Shown: piece by piece, positions 1-5,219 of the stretch
Layout of the letters: every line of letters begins with the position of its first letter
Position numbering within the stretch: position 1 is the first letter of the stretch
Assembly: GCA_003646045.1 (NCBI GenBank)
Contig: QNDV01000213.1
Span: forward strand, 1-5,219
Reading direction: 5' to 3'
Length of the DNA stretch: 5,219 bases
DNA from: a bacterium
GTDB lineage: Bacteria; Krumholzibacteriota; Krumholzibacteria; LZORAL124-64-63
The notes under the pieces: model-generated
Databases searched by the model: none
What the model was told of the DNA's origin: nothing
Seen by the model: the letters and a program-made list of their open reading frames with translations, nothing else
Position numbers and translations under genes: made by a program

Positions 1-617
1 CCGATATGGGAATCACGGATCTCCGCCAGCAGGGCCATCCCACGGATGACGGCGTCGCGGGTCTGGCTCAACTCACCCACCAGGCGGATGTTCTCCAGGG
101 AGTAGGCCATCTGGTCCACGGCCATGCTGCACAGGCCGATGTCCTGGGCCGAAAAGGCACTCGGTATGCGGCTGCCGAATTCGAAGACCCCTACCGGTCC
201 CCGGTTGGAGATCACCGGTAGCACCAGGATGGAGACCATCTCGGCACTCAGCACCCGCATACCCGGTTCCTCGACCATGTTGTCGACGTGGACCAGGTAC
301 TCCTCGCGGAAGGCGTGGGCGTGGGCATCGGCTGGGTCGTGCACCGAAATCCGCGGCTGGGCATCCAGTTCACCGTAGCCGATGTTGGCTTTCAGCTCGA
401 GTTCCTCGGCGTTGGCATCGTAGAGGAACAGGGCACAGGCATCGCAACCGGTCACGCGGCTGATGCCACGCACGATCTCCTGATAGGAATCGTCATCCAC
501 CGTCATGCATACCAGGCGCGCGTTGAAGGCCTGCAGGGCCTGCAGGCGTTCGGCACCGACGCCATGGACTTTGGCTGCATCGGCGGTAAATGTCGTCGCG
601 AGGTCCGGATCGTTCAT
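1..617 (-). CDS. GAF-domain signalling protein, probable GAF-HD-GYP phosphodiesterase (3' end outside window)
   Basis: The frame opens at ATG 617-615 and stays open to the window edge, giving 205 complete residues; the C-terminus is missing. Residues about 40-185 have the pattern of a GAF sensor domain: helix SYQEIVRGISRVTG, strand ACALFLYD, a middle strand pair around EYLVHVDN, then MVSILVLPVIS, GPVGVFEFGS and the closing helix AQDIGLCSMAVDQMAYSLEN. A linker helix follows, and the last visible residues, TRDAVIRGMALLAEIRDSHIG, match the opening helix of HD-GYP domains (pattern TRDaxixxLAxLAExRDxxxGxH). The inference is a soluble cyclic-di-GMP phosphodiesterase or related HD hydrolase controlled by the GAF domain; the HD and GYP motifs themselves would lie beyond the window. 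The ligand is unknown. Cys37, Cys58 and Cys61 are visible but not a recognised motif. Start choice: first ATG, preceded at 10 nt by a weak GGGAAG. The frame is open further upstream to 743, with a GTG at 701-699, but that upstream stretch does not look like protein. GAF call is firm, HD-GYP moderate. Confidence 0.8.
   Translation of the reverse strand, partial: MNDPDLATTFTADAAKVHGVGAERLQALQAFNARLVCMTVDDDSYQEIVRGISRVTGCDACALFLYDANAEELELKANIGYGELDAQPRISVHDPADAHAHAFREEYLVHVDNMVEEPGMRVLSAEMVSILVLPVISNRGPVGVFEFGSRIPSAFSAQDIGLCSMAVDQMAYSLENIRLVGELSQTRDAVIRGMALLAEIRDSHI
529..546. repeat. Perfect 9-bp tandem duplication inside the GAF gene
   Basis: The 9-mer gcctgcagg occurs twice in direct succession (529-537 and 538-546). 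On the coding strand this gives the repeated tripeptide Leu-Gln-Ala in the N-terminal helix, just before the GAF domain. The unit is three codons, so the frame is kept. It looks like a small slippage duplication with no evident regulatory meaning. Confidence 0.8.
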
Positions 618-779
618 TGAATCGTGACTTCCCGGGTGGCGATGAGTCGGTCCCGCGCCGCGAGCGGCGTCCCTCCGGGTCCCAAAGGCGTTTTTCGGCA
701 CAAAGCCGCGGTCCTGTAGGGTTGAGCCTCTCAAACGCAACCGCTAGATCTCTTCCAACAGCACACTGCCCAGTTCGTC
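618..779. other. Intergenic spacer between ispG and the GAF gene, with inverted repeats
   Basis: This spacer holds no recognisable gene beyond the possible ispG tail at 744-779. Its centre has several complementary segments: GGTTG 720-724 with CAACC 738-742, TTGAG 722-726 with CTCAA 730-734, and on the minus strand a cgccg-ctcg-cggcg hairpin near 662-675. None is followed by a T-run on the minus strand, so no intrinsic terminator is supported. No convincing -35/-10 pair was found for the GAF gene. The composition (gggacc, cgggacc, ggttg/caacc modules) resembles the dispersed intergenic repeats that many GC-rich bacteria carry, but that cannot be tested from one copy. Confidence 0.5.
720..742. 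repeat. Nested inverted repeat downstream of ispG
   Basis: An outer 5-bp stem (GGTTG 720-724 / CAACC 738-742) and an alternative inner 5-bp stem with a 3-nt loop (TTGAG 722-726 / CTCAA 730-734) share bases 722-724, so only one can form at a time. The element starts directly after the second TAG (746-744) of the ispG frame. It lacks a T-tract, so it could be an mRNA 3'-end stabilising hairpin or part of a repeat unit rather than a terminator. The function is not determined. Confidence 0.4.
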
Positions 780-782
780 CTA
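744..782 (-). other. In-frame amber TAG followed by an IspG-like C-terminal tail
   Basis: The first TAG of the ispG frame occupies 782-780. The next in-frame codons encode DELGSVLLEEI (779-747), and a second TAG ends the frame at 746-744. From general knowledge of the family, many bacterial IspG proteins end in a short acidic amphipathic helix with this character (an acidic start such as D/E-E, then a run of L/V/I ending near EEI). The tail therefore looks like ancestral coding sequence cut off by one sense-to-stop change. Single-base sense neighbours of TAG include CAG, AAG and GAG. Whether it is translated cannot be seen here. Confidence 0.6.
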
Positions 783-1817
783 GTGGATTGTGCGTCGCAG
801 GTCGCCCCGCCGGTAGATGGCCACCTTGGTCCGCCCCGCGGCGATGCCCAGGTCGGCCGCCTTGGCCTCGCCCGGACCGTTGACGATGCACCCCATCACC
901 GAGATCACGCGGTCCGGCGGCAACTCCCTGGCCAACTCCTCGACCCTGGTCGCCAGGGCCACCACATCCACCTCGACCCTGCCACAGGTGGGGCAGGCCA
1001 CTACCCGGGCAAAACCGTCCCGCAGACCCAGGGCCTGCAGCATGTGGAAAGCCGCGTTGACCTCGTGTACCGGATCGTCCGCCAGGCTGATACGCACCGT
1101 GTCGCCGATTCCCTCGGCCAGCAGCACCGACATGGCGGCAACCGAACGCGATGTTCCCGCCAACAGGGTACCCGCCTCGGTCACGCCCAGATGCTGGGGC
1201 ACATCGCTGATTTTCGAGAAACGGCGACAGGCATCCACCACCTCCCCGGGGACCGAACTCTTCAGGCTGACCGCCACCTCACTGAAGCCCACGGCTGCCA
1301 GCACCTCCAACTCGTCCAGGGCGCTCTGCACCAGGGCGCCCGCGGGGTCGGTAGCCAACAAGTCGTCATAGCGTCGATGCAGGCTGCCCCGATTCACGCC
1401 GATACGGATGGGCACGCCCTTGTCCGCGGCGGCCGCTGCCACCTCGCGCACGTGGTCCGGCGAACCGATGTTGCCCGGGTTGATGCGCAGTTTGGCGATG
1501 CCCGCCGCCAGGGCAGCCAGGGCCATGGTGTGGTCATAGTGGATATCCGCCACCAGGGGCACGTTGGTGAACGCGATCAGCGCAGGCAAGGCTTCCACCG
1601 CCGCGGCATCGTTCACTGTAACGCGTACGAACTCGGCGCCGGCCGTGGCTAATTCCTTGATCTGCTGGGTGGTGGCTTCGAAGTCGCCCGTTTTCGTCGT
1701 GGTCATGCTCTGAACGCGCACCGGGGCATCGCCGCCCATGGTCACCTCGCCCACCCGGATCTGGCGCGTAACACGTCGGGGAGCGCACACGGGACCGCCG
1801 CTGACAGATTCGCTCAT
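780..1817 (-). CDS. ispG: 4-hydroxy-3-methylbut-2-en-1-yl diphosphate synthase (HMBPP synthase, IspG/GcpE)
   Basis: IspG is the cytosolic [4Fe-4S] enzyme that reductively opens the ring of 2-C-methyl-D-erythritol 2,4-cyclodiphosphate to HMBPP, the penultimate MEP-pathway step, using electrons from flavodoxin or ferredoxin. The 345-residue product begins with the usual block (RVGEVTMGGDAPVRVQSMTTT, residues 21-41). A TIM-barrel domain follows, with LVADIHYD (88-95), LRINPGNIG (110-118), PIRIGVNRGSL (136-146), HLGVTEAG (209-216) and LLAEGIGDTVRISL (232-245). The C-terminal cluster domain has CPTC (Cys275, Cys278) and MGCIVNGPGEA (Cys310, Glu317), the three Cys and one Glu that ligate the cluster, with the spacing known from characterised enzymes. 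There is no large central insertion, so it is the short two-domain bacterial type. Start choice: ATG 1817-1815 has a strong AGGAAGGG just upstream. An in-frame ATG at 1886 would add 23 residues unlike the family and overlap selB. The frame ends at an amber TAG that seems to cut off about a dozen C-terminal residues (see 744-782); all catalytic elements precede it. Confidence 0.96.
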   Translation of the reverse strand: MSESVSGGPVCAPRRVTRQIRVGEVTMGGDAPVRVQSMTTTKTGDFEATTQQIKELATAGAEFVRVTVNDAAAVEALPALIAFTNVPLVADIHYDHTMALAALAAGIAKLRINPGNIGSPDHVREVAAAAADKGVPIRIGVNRGSLHRRYDDLLATDPAGALVQSALDELEVLAAVGFSEVAVSLKSSVPGEVVDACRRFSKISDVPQHLGVTEAGTLLAGTSRSVAAMSVLLAEGIGDTVRISLADDPVHEVNAAFHMLQALGLRDGFARVVACPTCGRVEVDVVALATRVEELARELPPDRVISVMGCIVNGPGEAKAADLGIAAGRTKVAIYRRGDLRRTIH

Positions 1818-1820
1818 TTT

Positions 1821-1828
1821 CCCTTCCT
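1821..1828 (-). promoter_or_regulatory. Shine-Dalgarno site of ispG, overlapping the selB stop codon
   Basis: On the minus strand AGGAAGGG (1828-1821) lies 3 nt before the ispG ATG (5 nt counted from AGGAAG). Its first A is the last base of the selB TGA (1830-1828). This decides the ispG start at 1817 over the upstream ATG at 1886 and places the ribosome terminating on selB directly on the ispG initiation site, an arrangement typical of translational coupling. Confidence 0.85.
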
Positions 1829-3726
1829 CACAATGATCCGCCGGCTTGACGCACATCGCCCTTGCGGACGGTGATGCCCTGCTCATCCAGGTACTCCAGC
1901 AGGGGGATGCCCAGCTTGCGCGACAAGCCGCTCAACTCGCGAAACTCACCAAAGGCCATTTCCGGTGTGGCGGCGAAATGTGCGCGTAACCGGCCGACCA
2001 GATCCTGCAGGGTCTCGGTATGAACGTAGTAGTCGTTGTTGATGGGTACCGCAAGGTCGTGGTCGGCCAGGTGGCGCAGGACCTCTACCGGCTCGAGTCC
2101 GCTTTGCCGCAGGGCCGGTGATGCGGTGGCGAAAGCCTCCAGGCCGGGCCAATCCAGGCCGGAGTCCATTAGTTCCGCCGAGACGGCAGTCACCGCACCG
2201 CTCTGGGCCGGTGTCAACGGCGGTCCGGCCGGATCCAGGGCGATGCGGTCACCGGCCACGACGAATCGCCCGGGCTCAGCGAGGGCCTGGACCAGGGCAT
2301 TCCACTCCGCCACGCCGCCCTTGAATTTCATGCGGCGGCGCACTTCCTCCTTGGGAATGCCCAGACGCAGGGGATATCGCTCGGCGTAGGTGGCAACCAG
2401 CTCGGCCACCCTGGTGGCCAACGCCGTGGTCAGCTCGCGCAGGTAGAGGCGCTTGCCCGCCTGCAGTACGGCCGGGTCATCCGCCAGCCCGGACATCTCT
2501 GCCAGGGGCACACCCTTGAGCTGCGCGTCGCGCAGGCGTTGGCGCAGCAATTCGTCGGCGTCACCGTGCTCCATGACATCCAGTACGGCAAGGGCCTGCT
2601 CATCGAAACGCTTGTGTCGCTCAGGCGTCGGGTCCAGCACCTCGCCACCGGCGATGGTCGTCACCGGCGAATAGAACCGCAGCACCATCCGGTCGCCCCG
2701 GGCGGCTGCCAGGGGCATCTCCAGATGCAGTTGGGCCAGGGCAGTGCGGGGTCCGCCCGCGTCAACGGGGCCACCCAGTTCCTCCACGTCCAGCAGCACG
2801 ATCCGGCCCAGCACCTCGCGCCCGGCATGGTGGACGTGCAACCGCTGGCGATTCTTGATGACGCCCTGGTAGTGGGGCATGACGTTACACCTCAGGTCGA
2901 GGCGGCGGGTCACCTGTACCGCGTCCGCGGCCACGACCTGGAAACCCCGCTCCATTTCGTCCTTCTTGACGCCGTGCAGGGCCAGGGCCAGGCGCTGACC
3001 CGACGCGCCACGTTTTGCGCGACGTCCGTGGACCTGCACCTCGCGCACGCGCACCTGCGCCCCGGTGGGCTGCAGGACGAGCTTTTCGCCTTCGTTCACC
3101 GCGCCGCTCCAACAGGTGCCGGTGACCACGACTCCCGCACCAGGCAGGGTGAAGAACCGGTCCACCGGCAGGCGGAATCGTCCTTCCTCGGCTCGCACCG
3201 GCAGGGCCAGGGCCATGGTGCGCAGGGCCTCCCGGAGTGCCTCGAGCCCATCACCCTTGTGGGCCGAAACCGGGACGATCGGTTTATCTTCGAGGAACGT
3301 GCCCGCCACCAGTTCACGGGCCTCCTCGCTGGCCACAGCCACGAAGTCCTCGTCCACCATGTCGGTCTTGGTGATGGCGATCACACCGCTGGAAACACCC
3401 AGGGTATCGAGGATCTCCAAATGCTCCACGGTCTGGGGCATGACACCTTCGTCGGCCGCCACCACCAGGATGGCCAGATCCACACCCCCCGCGCCGGACA
3501 CCATCTGCTTGACGAATTTCTCGTGTCCGGGCATGTCCACCACGCCCAGCAGTACACCATCGCCCAGGTCGAGCTCGGCGAAACCCAGCTCGATGCTGAT
3601 GCCCCGCTCCTGCTCCTCCTTGAGGCGGTCGGTGTTGGTACCGGTCAGGGCCGTGACCAGGGCAGTCTTGCCGTGATCGACATGGCCGGCGGCGCCGAGT
3701 ATGTAGTGGCGATCGTGGTTCGTCAT
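1828..3726 (-). CDS. selB: Selenocysteine-specific translation elongation factor SelB
   Basis: SelB is a cytosolic GTPase that carries Sec-tRNA(Sec) to the ribosome and binds the SECIS hairpin of selenoprotein mRNAs, so that UGA is read as selenocysteine. The product has 632 residues, within the usual 600-650 range. The EF-Tu-like G domain shows G1 GHVDHGKT (14-21), a switch region with ERGISIELGFA (40-50), G3 DMPGH (64-68), G4 as TKTD (119-122, a SelB-type variant of NKxD) and G5 SAH (154-156). Beta-barrel domains II and III follow (about 185-365, with DRFFTLPGAGVVVTGT at 189-204). The C-terminal half is the string of winged helices unique to SelB. The last one (about 575-628) carries FRELSGLSRKLGIPLLEYLD (595-614) and the basic RKGDVR (621-626), the SECIS-binding module. 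Start choice: ATG 3726-3724, just before the G domain as in other SelB proteins; an in-frame TTG at 3774 would add a 16-residue tail of no family character. The ATG has only a weak GGGA upstream. selA, selC and selD are not in the window. Confidence 0.97.
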   Translation of the reverse strand: MTNHDRHYILGAAGHVDHGKTALVTALTGTNTDRLKEEQERGISIELGFAELDLGDGVLLGVVDMPGHEKFVKQMVSGAGGVDLAILVVAADEGVMPQTVEHLEILDTLGVSSGVIAITKTDMVDEDFVAVASEEARELVAGTFLEDKPIVPVSAHKGDGLEALREALRTMALALPVRAEEGRFRLPVDRFFTLPGAGVVVTGTCWSGAVNEGEKLVLQPTGAQVRVREVQVHGRRAKRGASGQRLALALHGVKKDEMERGFQVVAADAVQVTRRLDLRCNVMPHYQGVIKNRQRLHVHHAGREVLGRIVLLDVEELGGPVDAGGPRTALAQLHLEMPLAAARGDRMVLRFYSPVTTIAGGEVLDPTPERHKRFDEQALAVLDVMEHGDADELLRQRLRDAQLKGVPLAEMSGLADDPAVLQAGKRLYLRELTTALATRVAELVATYAERYPLRLGIPKEEVRRRMKFKGGVAEWNALVQALAEPGRFVVAGDRIALDPAGPPLTPAQSGAVTAVSAELMDSGLDWPGLEAFATASPALRQSGLEPVEVLRHLADHDLAVPINNDYYVHTETLQDLVGRLRAHFAATPEMAFGEFRELSGLSRKLGIPLLEYLDEQGITVRKGDVRQAGGSL

Positions 3727-3732
3727 GGGGTC

Positions 3733-3743
3733 CCGGAATCCGG
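3733..3743. repeat. Short palindrome just upstream of the selB start
   Basis: CCGGA (3733-3737) and TCCGG (3739-3743) form a perfect inverted repeat around a single base, ending 7 nt before the selB ATG, so it overlaps or abuts the ribosome-binding region. The one-base centre makes it a better candidate for a protein-bound palindrome or a small RNA stem (CCG/CGG) than for a stable hairpin. It may be chance in this GC-rich DNA. Confidence 0.25.
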
Positions 3744-3810
3744 TTCCTGAGCCTGGTGTTGCCTGGGTGTGCAAGATAACACAGGGGAGCGGGGGCGAAA
3801 AGGCAGGGCC

Positions 3811-5219
3811 TCAGCGTCGCTCGTAGAGATGATACTGTTTCGTCCCCGGCGCCACCCTGGTGAACTGGTCGAGATCCGGTTCCTCACAGGTTTCCAAGGC
3901 AACCAGGTACCGGAACCCCTCCGCCTTGTTGGTGAAGGCCATGCCTCCATAGCGGGCAAACTGGGTCATCAACGTGAAATGTCGCCGCATATCCGCGCAG
4001 GATCCGATCACCACACCGCGAGCGCCGTTCTCGCCACCCAGTTCCACCAGATAGTCGCGCATGACCTTGAGGTCGCGGATCTGCTGCTCGTCCCGTGAAT
4101 ATCCGCCGATCCTGGTGGCACTTACCACCAGGACCGCCGCCAACAGGACCACGGTCAACACCTGCAGGATCCGGTGGATCCGGCCCGCGGGACGCATCTC
4201 CCTGATCAGGGCCGCAGCCACCGGCGCCACCAGTGCCGCCAGACCCAGGGCGTAGAAGGGAAAGGACGGCAAAAGGTAGAATAGTGAATGCCGGGGACTC
4301 AGGCCCACGGGCAGGGAGCCGGCGCAACCCAGGAGAATCAGGAACAGGGCCAGGCGCCGGTTTTCGCGCCGGATCAACCCCAGCATGCGGCGACGCCACC
4401 CCACGCCAAGCAGTATCACCGTGACCCCCAGGGCCGGCAGGTGGGTATTGAGGATGTCCTCCAGGAATCCGGGCCAGTCCGGTGATCCGCCGCGGCTACC
4501 TTTGAGACTGAGCAGCAGTTGGGTGTTGACGTACTTTCCCAGTCCCTGATGGGCCTCGGGCCAGGCCCACAGCAGCCACCCTGCCAGGGCCACAACAGCG
4601 GTCATGAGGGCACTCATCACCACGACGCGGGACCAGGTCGTCCGCCCCCACACCAGCCGTGCCAGTCCCACCGAGACCAGCGGGAAAAAACCCACCGGTC
4701 CTTTGGTCAGCACCGCGGCCACCACGGCCACGCCCGCGGCGAGGGACCAGGCCCAGAACCGTGCGCCCGCCTCCAGTCCTTTGAGCAGCAACCAGAATGC
4801 GGCCAGCACGAAGATGGTCATGGTGTTCTCGAGCATGGCGTTGGAGTAGGACCAGGTCACCTGGGGATTCATCAACCAGAACAACAGGGGCAACCACCCC
4901 AGGCTGCGCAGTTCCGGCTCCCGCCGAACGAGTTCGCGCCATACCAGGACCAGCAGACCACCGCTGACCACCGCCGTGAACAGTGAATAGACGTGCTCCA
5001 CCAGAGGACCGTCGCCGAGTGCGCGGTAGAACAGGGACATGAGCCACAATCCCGCCGGCGGATGTTCGTGCCAGGTGGGGTGGATGGTCGTGCTGAAGTG
5101 CGGGTTCCAGAGCGTGCCCAGACCCTCGGCATAGTTGTTGGACAATACTGCGTAGATCAGCCCGTCGAAGAAGGTACCTTCTCCCGCCAGGATGGGCAGG
5201 ATGAAAGCCCCGCCGTAGG
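3811..5219 (-). CDS. ArnT/PMT-like (GT39-type) polytopic membrane glycosyltransferase, N-terminus outside window
   Basis: The frame is open to the right edge; 468 residues are visible, ending at TGA 3813-3811. The family transfers a sugar from a polyprenyl-phosphate carrier to lipid A, protein or another envelope acceptor on the periplasmic face of the inner membrane; the sugar and acceptor here are unknown. Family marks (numbered from the first complete codon at the edge): an acidic first-loop motif FFDGLIYA with Asp18, the likely catalytic acid, followed by the conserved NNYAEGLGTLWNP; HEHPPAGLWL (50-59), equivalent to the HxxPPL motif; NAMLENTM (126-133); and LTKGP (170-174). About nine to ten membrane segments are seen, near residues 75-94, 106-118, 128-145, 155-170, 175-191, 197-219, 260-274, 288-305, 310-338 and 350-368. 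A soluble tail (about 373-468) contains DLKVMRDYLVELGG and GVVIGSCADMRRHF and probably lies in the periplasm. The first transmembrane helix and true start are missing. The gene is separated from selB by 84 nt with no clear promoter or terminator. A gene symbol is not justified. Confidence 0.87.
   Translation of the reverse strand, partial: YGGAFILPILAGEGTFFDGLIYAVLSNNYAEGLGTLWNPHFSTTIHPTWHEHPPAGLWLMSLFYRALGDGPLVEHVYSLFTAVVSGGLLVLVWRELVRREPELRSLGWLPLLFWLMNPQVTWSYSNAMLENTMTIFVLAAFWLLLKGLEAGARFWAWSLAAGVAVVAAVLTKGPVGFFPLVSVGLARLVWGRTTWSRVVVMSALMTAVVALAGWLLWAWPEAHQGLGKYVNTQLLLSLKGSRGGSPDWPGFLEDILNTHLPALGVTVILLGVGWRRRMLGLIRRENRRLALFLILLGCAGSLPVGLSPRHSLFYLLPSFPFYALGLAALVAPVAAALIREMRPAGRIHRILQVLTVVLLAAVLVVSATRIGGYSRDEQQIRDLKVMRDYLVELGGENGARGVVIGSCADMRRHFTLMTQFARYGGMAFTNKAEGFRYLVALETCEEPDLDQFTRVAPGTKQYHLYERR

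Noticed and set aside
780..782. Pyrrolysine insertion at the ispG amber codon
   Set aside because: Pyrrolysine is known mainly from methylamine methyltransferases and nothing in the window suggests pyl genes. Truncation, simple readthrough or sequence error are more likely.
493..891. Minus-strand frame of 132 codons spanning the end of ispG, the spacer and the start of the GAF gene
   Set aside because: It overlaps two well-supported genes in another frame and its product is Arg/Gly/Pro-rich without any motif.
783..1652. Plus-strand open frame of about 290 codons opposite ispG
   Set aside because: It mirrors the IspG frame, has no recognisable domain and is His/Gln/Arg-rich; treated as a shadow frame.
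1818..1886. Longer ispG start at ATG 1886
   Set aside because: It would overlap selB by about 59 nt and add residues unlike any IspG N-terminus, whereas ATG 1817 has a strong Shine-Dalgarno site.
2539..3750. Plus-strand open frame of about 400 codons opposite selB
   Set aside because: It is fully antisense to a clear SelB. Its translation is His/Gln/Gly-rich with no family pattern, as expected from the complement of a GC-rich gene with strong third-position bias.
3727..3774. Longer selB start at TTG 3774
   Set aside because: SelB proteins begin shortly before the GHVDHGKT motif. The 16 extra residues have no family character and TTG is a poor start compared with ATG 3726.
3727..3810. Promoter for selB in the 84-nt spacer (a TATCTT-like -10)
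   Set aside because: No acceptable -35 element at 16-18 nt; the match is no better than expected by chance.
3798..3811. Minus-strand AGGC-CCT-GCCT followed by TTT at the end of the glycosyltransferase gene, as an intrinsic terminator
   Set aside because: A 4-bp stem with three following T residues is too weak; it overlaps the stop codon and is probably chance.
3727..3813. TGA of the glycosyltransferase read as selenocysteine, giving a fusion with selB in the same frame
   Set aside because: The two genes do share a frame with no other stop between them, but the protein has a natural end, the intervening translation is proline-rich and unlike protein, and no SECIS-like hairpin follows the UGA.

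Overview
The window is a GC-rich stretch in which every supported gene lies on the minus strand. In transcription order (high to low coordinates) it carries the 3' part of a multi-pass membrane glycosyltransferase of the ArnT/PMT (GT39-like) type (3811-5219), selB, the selenocysteine-specific elongation factor (1828-3726), ispG, the [4Fe-4S] HMBPP synthase of the MEP isoprenoid pathway (780-1817), and the 5' part of a GAF-domain protein that appears to run into an HD-GYP phosphodiesterase domain (1-617). The gene set suggests a free-living bacterium that uses the MEP pathway, makes selenoproteins, and has lipid-linked sugar transfer and probable cyclic-di-GMP turnover. A high-GC Gram-negative is likely, but the phylum cannot be fixed from the window. 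No tRNA, rRNA, CRISPR array or recognisable mobile element was seen.

Layout: an 84-nt gap separates the glycosyltransferase stop from the selB ATG, so common transcription is possible but not shown. selB and ispG are tightly coupled. Only 10 nt lie between the selB stop and the ispG ATG, and the ispG Shine-Dalgarno sequence begins inside the selB TGA. ispG and the GAF gene are separated by about 160 nt of mostly non-coding DNA with inverted repeats (618-779). The four genes have no obvious shared pathway: cell-envelope glycosylation, selenoprotein translation, isoprenoid synthesis and signalling.

The most notable observation is at the end of ispG. The frame stops at an amber TAG (782-780), but the next 11 codons in the same frame read DELGSVLLEEI and then stop at a second TAG (746-744). 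That peptide looks like the usual acidic C-terminal helix of IspG proteins. The gene therefore seems to have acquired a premature amber codon very near its end, to be read through, or to contain a sequence error. The rest of the window is ordinary housekeeping content, and I see no convincing new multi-gene system.
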